Origin: Bacteroidota bacterium
GTDB taxonomy: Bacteria > Bacteroidota > Bacteroidia > Sphingobacteriales > Sphingobacteriaceae
Direction: 5' to 3'
DNA length: 51,195 bases
Assembly: GCA_029851965.1 (NCBI GenBank)
Contig: JARKUW010000169.1
Location: 1 to 51,195, forward strand
In this document: piece by piece, positions 18,739 through 28,045 of the stretch
How the letters are laid out: every line of letters begins with the position of its first letter
How positions within the stretch are numbered: position 1 is the first letter of the stretch
The notes under the pieces: model-generated
What the model was told of the DNA's origin: nothing
Database searches by the model: none
The model's input: the letters and a program-made list of their open reading frames with translations, nothing else
Program-made: the position numbers and the translations under genes

Positions 18739-19302
18739 ATGTCCTCACATCACATCGTTAAAGAAAAGCAGGAGCCTGCATTATATATCCACCATCTTGG
18801 TGATTTCAATGAAGAATACCTGGGCCAGTTACTGGAATGGAGCCCGACATTAATTGTAAACTCCAGTGAATACGACAAAGTGATGAGCCTCGGCCTAAAG
18901 GTAGATGTGGTCCTTAACCCGGATCTGCAGGTCGTTTACCAGGAGAATACCAGGATCATTGAAGGTCTGAAAAGAGGTGTTCCCGACGTACTGGATCATC
19001 TGATCGACGAAAAATATCCGGCCGTCAATATCATTGATACCGATTCCAATCTGGGCGCTTTAGAGGCATACATCCGCGACGTAAACATTGTTGTGTTTAC
19101 CGCAGTAAGCAAAAGTTACGCAGTGAAATCCGGCTTCAGAGTCTGGAAACCGAAAGGGACCCTGTTCGAGATTCCACTTACCACTTACTTCGAAACCACG
19201 AATCTGATTCCAAACGACCAGGATCTATTCGAAGTCATCCAGGATGGCTTTGTTGAATTCGTGTTTAGTGCGGAGCACCTGTTTATAACCGAACGGCTAT
19301 GA
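18739..19302 (+). CDS. Thiamine pyrophosphokinase-like protein
   Basis: Start refined to MSSHHIVKEKQEP; overall resemblance only. Confidence 0.4.
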   Translation: MSSHHIVKEKQEPALYIHHLGDFNEEYLGQLLEWSPTLIVNSSEYDKVMSLGLKVDVVLNPDLQVVYQENTRIIEGLKRGVPDVLDHLIDEKYPAVNIIDTDSNLGALEAYIRDVNIVVFTAVSKSYAVKSGFRVWKPKGTLFEIPLTTYFETTNLIPNDQDLFEVIQDGFVEFVFSAEHLFITERL

Positions 19303-19793
19303 TTGAACTAAGAAAGGCCATGGAAGCAGACCTGACTGCTGTTCAGGAAATCGCCAGGATCACCTGGCAGCCTACCTATGTTCCCCTGATCGGGCAGGAG
19401 CAGGTAGATTACATGTTGAAGACCATGTACAATCCCGGAGTACTTCTGGAGCAGCTGAGCCAGGGTCATGTATTCCTTATTGCACGATCTGGGATGAAAG
19501 ATGTCGGCTTCGCCGGATACAGCATTGTCGACCATGAAAACCGTGGTTATAAACTGCACAAGCTATATGTATTGCCCGAGGCACATGGTACCGGTGTAGG
19601 CAAGTTACTCATCAATGAAGTGGTAGACCAGATCCGCGCCGAAGGAGGAAACGCCCTGTCGCTAAATGTAAACCGCAACAACAAAGCAAAAGCCTTCTAT
19701 GAAAAAGCAGGCTTCAAAATAAAAGAAACCGTTGACCTGGACATTGGCAACGGTTTCTTTATGAACGATTATGTTATGGAGATGCCTATCTAA
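19299..19793 (+). CDS. GNAT family N-acetyltransferase
   Basis: LHKLYVLPEAHGTGVGKLLINEVV and NKAKAFYEKAGFK. Confidence 0.95.
   Translation: MIELRKAMEADLTAVQEIARITWQPTYVPLIGQEQVDYMLKTMYNPGVLLEQLSQGHVFLIARSGMKDVGFAGYSIVDHENRGYKLHKLYVLPEAHGTGVGKLLINEVVDQIRAEGGNALSLNVNRNNKAKAFYEKAGFKIKETVDLDIGNGFFMNDYVMEMPI
19721..19760 (-). terminator. Intrinsic terminator for the minus-strand M28 gene, embedded in the GNAT coding sequence
   Basis: AAAGAAACCGTTG-13nt-CAACGGTTTCTTT: perfect 13-bp stem with A/T tracts, 26 nt past the M28 stop. Confidence 0.7.
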
Positions 19794-21099
19794 CCAGTTT
19801 TGGTATCCGTGCAGGTGTATCCTGGCCTTTAACAATGCTAATCGCACTCTTTGCAATCGCTTTAATCGTCAACAATATATTCTGGGTATCCAGCGAGCTG
19901 TACTCATCCTTTACGGTATGGTACAATTTGTCGGAATCGATCTGATCGGTGCTGATGGTATGCGCCGGAACACCCAGAGCCGCTAACGTCGCGTTGTCGC
20001 TCCTGTAGAATAGGTTCTGTTCCGGATAAGGATCCGGATGGAAGGCAAAGCCGGTTCCCGCCAGGTTCTTTTGCAGGATCTTGCCAAAGTCCGACTTCTC
20101 GAATCCCGTGATGAACGCCGTGTTCTTCCCAAACTTACTTTCCTTACCGATCATTTCGATGTTGAACATGGCCACGACCTCTTCAGGGTTAAGCTGCTCT
20201 GAAAAATAACGGGCACCGAAACCACCGATCTCTTCTGCCGTAAACGCTACAAAGATCAGCGTGCGCGCATTGTTATTCAGCTTTTTATAATATTTCGCCA
20301 GGGCGATCATTGCCGTGGTTCCGGAGGCGTCGTCGTCTGCGCCATTTGCGATGCTGTCTTGTCCCTGAGCTTTAACGATGCCCAGATGATCGTAATGCCC
20401 GGAGAAAACAACCAGCTCTTTCGCCTTTGACTTGCCGGGAATCACCCCTGCAACATTGAACAGCGGCAGTTTGGAAATCTTATTCTTCAATGAAACAGAA
20501 AATTGTGTAGCAGCTGTATCTTGCGTCAGCAGGAATACGGTCGCAGCATTTGCGCCCTGAAGTTCCTTCTCGTCGGCAATGGTTCCGTTGCCCAGTGCTT
20601 CTTTCAGGTGATTGAACGTCTCCGCAAATTTAGAATCCAGGAGAACAATCTGGCGCTTCTTCTCCGCCATTACTGCACGATATTGCTCCCGGAAAGGCTG
20701 TGCCGGATTAAACCGGATCCATTCGCCGCCGTTGGTATTGTCGAACGCCAGGCTTTCAGATGTGTTACCTGTAACAACGATGTTCGCGGCGTCGACCGGC
20801 TTGCCATTGAGGCTCACCTGCACAGAACTTGGGCTGATCTGATATTTGAAGAAGGACTGCCGGAAGCCGCTTTCTCCAGGCAATGGCTTTAGCCCAATGC
20901 TTTTAAACTCTGATTCGATGAAAGTAGCGGCTTTATCAATTCCCGGGGTAAAGGTGCCGCGGCCCTGCATATCGTCGCTGCTCAGGGTTTTAATTAAACG
21001 GTCAACATAGTCTGTTGTGATAATTTTGTCAATGTCCTGGGCCGATGCCCCGCCGATGGTCAGGCCAATCAGTAAAGTAAGTAAAATTCGCTTTGTCAT
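19786..21099 (-). CDS. Secreted M28 family peptidase
   Basis: VVFSGHYDHLG, GADDDASGTTAMIALA, FVAFTAEEIGGFGA. Confidence 0.93.
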   Translation of the reverse strand: MTKRILLTLLIGLTIGGASAQDIDKIITTDYVDRLIKTLSSDDMQGRGTFTPGIDKAATFIESEFKSIGLKPLPGESGFRQSFFKYQISPSSVQVSLNGKPVDAANIVVTGNTSESLAFDNTNGGEWIRFNPAQPFREQYRAVMAEKKRQIVLLDSKFAETFNHLKEALGNGTIADEKELQGANAATVFLLTQDTAATQFSVSLKNKISKLPLFNVAGVIPGKSKAKELVVFSGHYDHLGIVKAQGQDSIANGADDDASGTTAMIALAKYYKKLNNNARTLIFVAFTAEEIGGFGARYFSEQLNPEEVVAMFNIEMIGKESKFGKNTAFITGFEKSDFGKILQKNLAGTGFAFHPDPYPEQNLFYRSDNATLAALGVPAHTISTDQIDSDKLYHTVKDEYSSLDTQNILLTIKAIAKSAISIVKGQDTPARIPKLVR

Positions 21100-22208
21100 T
21101 ATATGGTGTTGGTTGTTATTTCCTGTCTTAAATTCCGTTTCCTGCGTTCAATTTCCGTCTCTACACGCGTCGCATGTACCCCATCTACCACTTCAACTTC
21201 ATAGTCGCGGTCCTTCTCTGACGTGTAGATTTGCGCGGTTTCGATGTGTTCTACAGAGCGGTCATATGGGCCCCTGCTGCTCATCATCTTCACAAACACC
21301 GGCAAACATTCAAAAAAGATGAACAGCAGGCCGATAAATGTCACTGCCCTGGCGGTGGTTTCATCTGGCGTGCCGTTGGGGTTGAAGCTCAGCTGTCCGA
21401 GTGCCCAGTTTCGGTCCGCAAACCCGGCAATGCTGGTCAGGCTGTCCAGCTGCTTACCGGTATAAAGCCGTTCTGTATACAGGCCGTCAAACTGCTTCCT
21501 GTTCTCGATAAAGCCTTCCAGCTTTCGCACATTCGCACTTAAGGTATCTAAATTCTGTTGCCTGGCGGCAAGTTCTGCTTCTTTTCTTTTGGCGTAAGGT
21601 CCATACCCCATCACTCCCGAAGTCTCCGTGGTCTTATTGCCAAAGATTTCGAAGTTCAGCTTCTGACGGTCTGACTTGATGCCATTGGTCAGGGAGTCAC
21701 GTTGCGCCCGGGCCTCATTCAGCTGCCCAAGTTCAATCCGGTATTTATTGTCGAACGCTTTATTCAACGTGTCAATCCTGGAGCGCTGGTTGTTCAGATA
21801 ACTTACTTTCAGCCGTTCCTTGATCTCTTTGTCAAAGATCTTCAGCTCCAGCGGCCTGGAAATGACCAGGCCGATCATGATGGCCAGCAGGATCCGTGGT
21901 GTCGCTTGTAGTATTTGTTTCCATACAGAGGCATTTTTATTGATGCTGGCGACGATATAGCGGTCCATGTTAAATATCGCCAGGCCCCAAAGTAAGCCAA
22001 ACAGGACGGCGAAGATGCCGGCGAAGGGATCACCTTTGAAAACAAAGTACATCGCATATCCACCGGAAAGGGCCGCAAAGAGACCGGTGAAGAATATGGT
22101 TGCGCCGATTCCAAAATACTTGTTGTCTTCTGTAGGATGTTTCTGAAGGGTATCCTGATGTACACCAGCGCAAAACCAAAAAAATCGATTGATAGCTTTC
22201 ATGATCAC
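21099..22208 (-). CDS. DUF4407-like membrane protein
   Basis: Four TM segments, long coiled coil; FNMDRYIVAS. Confidence 0.75.
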   Translation of the reverse strand: MIMKAINRFFWFCAGVHQDTLQKHPTEDNKYFGIGATIFFTGLFAALSGGYAMYFVFKGDPFAGIFAVLFGLLWGLAIFNMDRYIVASINKNASVWKQILQATPRILLAIMIGLVISRPLELKIFDKEIKERLKVSYLNNQRSRIDTLNKAFDNKYRIELGQLNEARAQRDSLTNGIKSDRQKLNFEIFGNKTTETSGVMGYGPYAKRKEAELAARQQNLDTLSANVRKLEGFIENRKQFDGLYTERLYTGKQLDSLTSIAGFADRNWALGQLSFNPNGTPDETTARAVTFIGLLFIFFECLPVFVKMMSSRGPYDRSVEHIETAQIYTSEKDRDYEVEVVDGVHATRVETEIERRKRNLRQEITTNTI

Positions 22209-22288
22209 TCAAAGTTAATAAAGGCTAAGCATTAAACGCCTGGCAAGTAGAGTTGTTACAGAAATCAAATGCAATTAAATTGCTGTTT

Positions 22289-22312
22289 ACAGACTTTAGC
22301 CTAAAAGTCTGT
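22289..22312. promoter_or_regulatory. 9-bp palindrome upstream of the rhodanese gene
   Basis: ACAGACTTT-agccta-AAAGTCTGT; -7-like TACCTTTG at 22328-22335. Confidence 0.4.
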
Positions 22313-22364
22313 CTTACATAAAATGATTACCTTTGTTGTAATTTCAACTTAAAACAGAACACCA

Positions 22365-22679
22365 ATGAAAGAAGTCACCGTAGAAGATCTTAAACAAAAG
22401 ATCGAAAATAAAGAAGATTTCCAGTTAGTTGACGTCAGGGAAACTTTTGAATATGAGACCTCAAACCTTGAAGGAGAGAATATCCCTCTGGGCGGCGTGC
22501 TGATTGAGGCCGATAAAATTGCGACCGACAAGCCGGTAATCGTCATGTGCAGAAGCGGAAAGAGGAGTGCTGCTGCGATCATGCAGCTGGAACAACTGGG
22601 GCTTACCAACTTGTACAACTTAAAAGGCGGTATTCTGGCCTGGCAGGAAGCCTTCGATCCCAACATGCCGGTATACTAG
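22365..22679 (+). CDS. Rhodanese-like domain protein
   Basis: QLVDVRETFEYE and active-site VIVMCRSGKRSAAA. Confidence 0.95.
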   Translation: MKEVTVEDLKQKIENKEDFQLVDVRETFEYETSNLEGENIPLGGVLIEADKIATDKPVIVMCRSGKRSAAAIMQLEQLGLTNLYNLKGGILAWQEAFDPNMPVY

Positions 22680-22680
22680 C

Positions 22681-22875
22681 ATGAAGAAACAAATTGCAAT
22701 GAACGTGTTTTTCTACATTGGCATTTTTGTGTCGGTGGTAGGATTAAAATGGGCCTGGCAGAACCAGAACTATCCGGTAGTGGCACTGTTCGTGGCCACC
22801 ACGGTTTTCTTTTTCTATTTAAAGATCAAGCTTATCCGCGACATACGCGGCTCGATTAAGGATAAGTCAGTTTAA
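22681..22875 (+). CDS. Small two-TM membrane protein
   Basis: 64-aa ORF directly downstream of the rhodanese gene. Confidence 0.6.
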   Translation: MKKQIAMNVFFYIGIFVSVVGLKWAWQNQNYPVVALFVATTVFFFYLKIKLIRDIRGSIKDKSV

Positions 22876-23890
22876 CATCAGAACCTTCCAGCCCCAGGCC
22901 TGGAAGGTTTTTTAGCATATAGCGCCCGTCATTGAGCTCCGGCGTTTTAAAAGGATTGTTTTTGGTGAGCCATGGACCGTCCAGATCTGCCCAGTCGCAC
23001 AATGGCGCCAAAGCAATACCCGCCAGTGTGGCACAGGATGTTTCACTCATGCAGCCAATAAGGATTTTCATTCCCAGTTTTCTGGCTTTCAAAATCATCT
23101 GATTCGCCTCGTACATCCCGCCGCTTTTCATCAGCTTTATATTGATGCCATGGTATGCACCTTTGATCGTGTCCAGGTCGGATAATCGCTGGAAAGCTTC
23201 GTCTGCCAGGATCGGAATTGGACTCCTTGCAGTCAGCCAGGCATTGCCTTCCCGGTCGCTTTTGTCCATAGGCTGCTCAATCAGCAGCGCCCCCTGGTCA
23301 TGGAGCCAGTAGATCGTCTCGATCGCCTGCTTGCGGTCCGACCAGCCCTGGTTGGCATCAATGTACAGCGGCAAATCACTCACACTCCTTATTGTATTGA
23401 TCAGCTCGCGGTCATTGTCCCGTCCGAGTTTGATTTTAAGCACATGGAAGTCCTTGGCATCTGCAACTTTTTCCTTCAGGATCTCCGGGCGGTCAATCCC
23501 GATGGTGTACGACGTATAGGGCATCTGCGAAGGATCTGCCCCGTATATTTCGTAGCAGGGCTTGTTCAGGATCTTTCCCTGCAGATCGTTCAGCGCGATG
23601 TCAATGGCGGCCTTCACGGCGGGGTTTCCCTGTTCAATACTATCCAGGTAACGGATGATCTCCGGAAAGTCAAAGGGAGCCTTAAACCTGTTCCAGTCTA
23701 CCCTGGAGAGAAAGGCAACTGCAGAGTCATAGCTTTCCCCCATATACGGAACCATTGACGCCTCCCCAAATCCTTCATGTCCTTCATAGGTCAACTTCAA
23801 AAGGAGCAAGGGTGTACTCGTTCTTGAAAACTTAGCAATCGCAAAAGGATGTTTAAGTTCCAGATTGTAGGAGATGTAAGATGCCTGCAT
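22856..23890 (-). CDS. Dipeptide epimerase (enolase superfamily)
   Basis: LKIKLGRDND, LYIDANQGW, ILADEAF; start refined to MQASYISYNLEL. Confidence 0.88.
   Translation of the reverse strand: MQASYISYNLELKHPFAIAKFSRTSTPLLLLKLTYEGHEGFGEASMVPYMGESYDSAVAFLSRVDWNRFKAPFDFPEIIRYLDSIEQGNPAVKAAIDIALNDLQGKILNKPCYEIYGADPSQMPYTSYTIGIDRPEILKEKVADAKDFHVLKIKLGRDNDRELINTIRSVSDLPLYIDANQGWSDRKQAIETIYWLHDQGALLIEQPMDKSDREGNAWLTARSPIPILADEAFQRLSDLDTIKGAYHGINIKLMKSGGMYEANQMILKARKLGMKILIGCMSETSCATLAGIALAPLCDWADLDGPWLTKNNPFKTPELNDGRYMLKNLPGLGLEGSDVKLTYP
22882..22913 (+). terminator. Intrinsic terminator inside the 3' coding end of the opposing epimerase gene
   Basis: AACCTTCCAG-8nt-CTGGAAGGTT followed by TTTT. Confidence 0.8.
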
Positions 23891-23972
23891 GTGTATATGG
23901 TTGGTAATATCAAAGTTAAAAAATCGACGCTCCGGCGAATGTAAAAATAATATGCCTAATATTGCGAGCCAT

Positions 23973-24941
23973 ATGAATAGCTCCATATATCAACCCTTCA
24001 AAAACTTTGATTTCAAGTATAAAAATTGCTTCTTAAGCGGGGATACTTTCAAGACGCCGGTCGTAGAAGTCAATGTTCTTCCCGACTGGCTCCTGGCCAT
24101 GGCAAACTTTACCGGTGAAGAGCAGATTAAGCTCCTTGACGAAAGTGTGCGCAGTTACAATACGCTTAAAGTGCCCCATAATTCAGAAGTGTTAACACAT
24201 TTCATAGATCCGCTGGAAGACAAGATCTCCGCTGCTTTTCAGGCGGGTTATGCCGAGGTATCAAAGCTTGATGAACTGGTACTTTTCAAATGGATCGGCA
24301 AGTTCATGTATAGCCTGATTTATATCGAAATGAATGCAGCCATCAAGTTGCAGCAACTCAGTTCGGATGGCCTCAACATGTCGCAGGGATTGATGCACAA
24401 ATTTGGAAACCTGCATACCATGATACAGAGCATCTACCTCAATGTAGAACTGGAAGATTTTACACCCTGGTCGATCGTTGTTGTGCCCCTGGAAAAACAG
24501 GATCATTATTTCAGCTTCCGCGATGAGATCAATACGCTGACGTTCTCTTTAAAACTAAAAGACTTCGGCATCATCGCCTGTCTGCAGGACAATGGCACAA
24601 ACAAAAGGTTTCACAAAGAGATTCTGGATCAGATACAAGGCAAGCCCCTGATTGAAGAGCAGTTTGAGGAGCTCTGCGCGCGATTCTTTTATTCCGCATA
24701 CTTGTTTAATCGCCTTCCCGAATATACGATCATGCCGGTCGAAGGTACGATCTACATCGAAGCCATGGCGCTAAGAGGTACAGGGAACAAGCCGTTGTTC
24801 GACAACTGGCAGCATAAAGTGTATGCACAGGTACTGGAAAATTTCTGGAAGCCCTGGGGCCACCTGCGTTTCGAAATCATTAAAGATCCTGCAGCACCGA
24901 TGAGCTACTTCCATCCGCCGTGTTTACCGGCCGCCGACTAG
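23973..24941 (+). CDS. Uncharacterised conserved-looking protein
   Basis: Long ORF with good coding character; start refined to MNSSIYQPFKNF. Confidence 0.7.
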   Translation: MNSSIYQPFKNFDFKYKNCFLSGDTFKTPVVEVNVLPDWLLAMANFTGEEQIKLLDESVRSYNTLKVPHNSEVLTHFIDPLEDKISAAFQAGYAEVSKLDELVLFKWIGKFMYSLIYIEMNAAIKLQQLSSDGLNMSQGLMHKFGNLHTMIQSIYLNVELEDFTPWSIVVVPLEKQDHYFSFRDEINTLTFSLKLKDFGIIACLQDNGTNKRFHKEILDQIQGKPLIEEQFEELCARFFYSAYLFNRLPEYTIMPVEGTIYIEAMALRGTGNKPLFDNWQHKVYAQVLENFWKPWGHLRFEIIKDPAAPMSYFHPPCLPAAD

Positions 24942-25538
24942 CGCAGAAAGAAAGTGTAACAGGATTCCCGGTACAATGATGATGGTGATCACAATTCCTG
25001 TAATCGCACCGAAAAAGTGGGCATCATGGTTGATGTTGTCCCGCGAACTCTTTGACATATACGCGCAGTAAATCAGATACAAGATTCCAAAAAGCACCGC
25101 TGGAATTCCTATCGGGATAAAGAATATGTAGATCTTACTCATCGGATAGAACATAATGAAGCTGAACAGTACCCCACTGATCGCTCCCGATGCACCAAGA
25201 CTGTTGTACCAGAAATCATCTTTATGCTTTAACACCGATGGAATATCACTCAGAACCAGGCTGAAGAAGTAGATGGCGGCAAACTGCCAGCTCCCTATGG
25301 TTTCTTCCAGCCGGAAAGCAAAGAAGAAGAAGGTAAACATGTTAAAAAACAGGTGTGGCCAGCCGGAATGGATTAAGCCGCTCGTGATTAGCGTGTAGAC
25401 CTTATTCTTGCGGTAAACGCTGTACGGATGGAGCATAAACTTGCCGTACAACACATGGTCGTTAAAGGCGTATATACTCGTCACCAGGGTAAAAATAAAG
25501 ATTATCGAGGCTACCGGTGTTTCATTTAAATATTCCAT
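24924..25538 (-). CDS. Rhomboid family intramembrane serine protease
   Basis: WPHLFFNMFTFFFF, NSLGASGAISG (Ser), HDAHFFGAITG (His). Confidence 0.93.
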   Translation of the reverse strand: MEYLNETPVASIIFIFTLVTSIYAFNDHVLYGKFMLHPYSVYRKNKVYTLITSGLIHSGWPHLFFNMFTFFFFAFRLEETIGSWQFAAIYFFSLVLSDIPSVLKHKDDFWYNSLGASGAISGVLFSFIMFYPMSKIYIFFIPIGIPAVLFGILYLIYCAYMSKSSRDNINHDAHFFGAITGIVITIIIVPGILLHFLSALVGGR

Positions 25539-25541
25539 GTG

Positions 25542-27296
25542 CTATTTGATGCTTAATGGTTGTTGGTCAAGCAGTCTGCCAATAGGGTAGCGCTTGTGTG
25601 TTTTCTCGTAGTACGCGGAATTTTTATATACAAACTCCAGTTGTGCAGCTCCGTTCCTGGACAACCCGGGATTTTTCGCCTTTTCTGCCTCCAGCTTAGC
25701 CTTTAATTCAGGATCCGCTTTCAGCAGTTCCGCAGCCGTATCTTCAAATACATAGGCGGAGTAGTGCTCCTTCATCCCAAGTACACTGTCGAAGAAATTC
25801 CAGTTGAAGAAAGAGTCGGACGCTTGTGGCTCCAACGTTTCAAGAATGTACCTGTTGTGTGCCTGATCGGTGTACACCAGGTAGTCGCCTGCATAAAACT
25901 GGATGTCCTGCTTAACTGGACTTACCTGTACCGCAGAATGCATATAGTGCCCTTCGTATGGCTGTGCAACAGTCTTATAATCTTTTATGTAGTACATCTC
26001 TAAGGAAAGCCGCGTATCCTTAGTTAGTGTCTTCACCGCAACACCATTCAGTTTAAGCAGTTCAATTACCCTGCTCCACGCTTTAGGGATCACATAGGCG
26101 ATCGGTTTTTCAACCGACAATCCAGGGACAAAATAGTTCCATTCCTTAATTGTTTTTTCATATGGCGCATTGCGATCATAGTACAGGCGGCTAAATCCAC
26201 TGACTTCACTCGCTTTGTGTTTCGCGGTGAAACCCTTAAACGGAATGTTGTCGAAGCGGCGCTCATCCAGTTTCCAGTCCAACGGAAACTCGGTTTGCTT
26301 ACGCACCTGTTCGTCGGCGAGTGCTTTGTTTTGCAGGATGACTTTCGCATCCCGCTGTACAATGTCAATATATGTCTGCAGCAGCTTGTAGGTCGCGTCC
26401 ACCCTTTTGTCGTAGGCCTTCAGCATGTGCGTTTCGGGCATAAATCCTATCACGTTGTGCAGGGCGGCATATCCGGTAGAGAATCTTGGTGGTTCCAGAA
26501 AACCAGTAATGCCTGCATCAGGCGTTTCCTCCACTGCGTTGATGTAGGGTATAAGTTCATACCCTCTATCCGCCATCTGGCGATACAGATCCGGAACCAT
26601 GATTTTTGTAAGGTACGACGCCAGGATAGGGTTTAATTTATCTTTCTGCGTTGGAATCAGGGTCATGGTGTACTGATAGTCAGCTCCGTTGCTTGTATGG
26701 GTGTCGACAAAGATCTCCGGCTTCCAGGAATTAAAGATCTGCTGAAAGCTTTCCGAGTTTTTTGAGTCTGTTTTAATGAAATCGCGGTTCAGATCAAGAT
26801 TTCTGCTGTTACCTCGGAAGCCGTAAGCAACCGGCCCATTCTGATTGGTACGTGAAGTGCCGCTGCGGTTGAAACTCCCATCGATATTGTACAGGGGAAT
26901 GATGCAGATCACCACGTTGTCCGGCAAATTGTTTTTCTGCAGGAGGTCACGCGCGAGCATCATGCTCGCATCAACGCCTTCCGGTTCTCCGGGATGTATT
27001 CCGTTGTTGATCAGCAGTATGGTTTTGTGTTGCTGCTGAAGTTTTAGACGGTCGAATTCCTTGTTTTTGGATAAGACCAGCAAGTGTAACGGCTCACCAT
27101 GATCTGTGGGGCCATACTCGATTAGTTTTGCTTGTGAATATTGTTTCGCGAGTGCGCGATAGTATTGTATAACCTCGGGATAAGTTGCTGTCTCCTGTCT
27201 GTTACTGTTCTCAAATGGGGTTTTCTGTGCAAACGTTTCCATGCTGACTAGAATTATAACTATGGAGAGAACGCACCTTGAAATTGTTTTAATCAT
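25542..27296 (-). CDS. M14 family zinc carboxypeptidase
   Basis: INNGIHPGEPEGVDASMMLARDLL, RNLDLNRDF, VDTHTSNG. Confidence 0.92.
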   Translation of the reverse strand: MIKTISRCVLSIVIILVSMETFAQKTPFENSNRQETATYPEVIQYYRALAKQYSQAKLIEYGPTDHGEPLHLLVLSKNKEFDRLKLQQQHKTILLINNGIHPGEPEGVDASMMLARDLLQKNNLPDNVVICIIPLYNIDGSFNRSGTSRTNQNGPVAYGFRGNSRNLDLNRDFIKTDSKNSESFQQIFNSWKPEIFVDTHTSNGADYQYTMTLIPTQKDKLNPILASYLTKIMVPDLYRQMADRGYELIPYINAVEETPDAGITGFLEPPRFSTGYAALHNVIGFMPETHMLKAYDKRVDATYKLLQTYIDIVQRDAKVILQNKALADEQVRKQTEFPLDWKLDERRFDNIPFKGFTAKHKASEVSGFSRLYYDRNAPYEKTIKEWNYFVPGLSVEKPIAYVIPKAWSRVIELLKLNGVAVKTLTKDTRLSLEMYYIKDYKTVAQPYEGHYMHSAVQVSPVKQDIQFYAGDYLVYTDQAHNRYILETLEPQASDSFFNWNFFDSVLGMKEHYSAYVFEDTAAELLKADPELKAKLEAEKAKNPGLSRNGAAQLEFVYKNSAYYEKTHKRYPIGRLLDQQPLSIK

Positions 27297-27299
27297 GAA

Positions 27300-27989
27300 T
27301 TATTGATGATAGCCGACGAGTCCAAATTTATACTTTATTCCAATACTAGTGAAAATATAAACATCAGCATATTGGTTGCGGGTATAAACAGGGGCATCAT
27401 CATAGCCATCCAGCCCTTCCCCAAAGGTCAGATTTCCCTGGACGTTCAGGTTAATGAGAAAGCGGTCATATCCCCTTACATCCTTAAGTGAATAGTCGAT
27501 ACCAAGGTTTACCGGAACATAGGCATCTTTGCTGTTATTTCTCCCCTGATCGTACGGCGGCCTCGGATCTTTATGGTAGGCATTAGAGATCTTGTTTCGG
27601 ATAATACCAATCCCGGTTCCAACATAAATCCCATTGATGACATCTTGTGTGGCTGTATTTCTAAAGCCTTTGTCGAAAAAGGCCCCCAGGTGGAATTTCG
27701 TATTTATGGAAGCTGCAATAAAGTCGTTTTCGAAATACCGCTTACTTGTGCGGGTGCTGTCGCCACCTTTTAACTTTCCAATCTGCCCTTCTACGCCGAG
27801 CGTAATAAAGGGCGTCAGGTAATAATCTGCAACCCCATAGATTGCCAAAGAGTTTCTGCTTTTATTGAGGTCGCTGAATGCCCGCGTAATGCCGGCACCA
27901 CCACCAACAGAGAGCTTATAGAAGTTGGCCTGAGAGAAGGCATTTATGCTGACCAGCAGGCATACCACTGAAATATATATTTTTTTCAA
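27300..27989 (-). CDS. Outer-membrane beta-barrel-type secreted protein
   Basis: Signal peptide LKKIYISVVCLLVSINAFSQ with probable TTG start; listed ORF start at 28076 would overlap pepT. Confidence 0.65.
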   Translation of the reverse strand: MKKIYISVVCLLVSINAFSQANFYKLSVGGGAGITRAFSDLNKSRNSLAIYGVADYYLTPFITLGVEGQIGKLKGGDSTRTSKRYFENDFIAASINTKFHLGAFFDKGFRNTATQDVINGIYVGTGIGIIRNKISNAYHKDPRPPYDQGRNNSKDAYVPVNLGIDYSLKDVRGYDRFLINLNVQGNLTFGEGLDGYDDAPVYTRNQYADVYIFTSIGIKYKFGLVGYHQ

Positions 27990-28045
27990 GAGATCAATTA
28001 TTAGTTTTGTCGCAAGGCTTAACCCTTTGTTTGTCCTGTTTTTAT

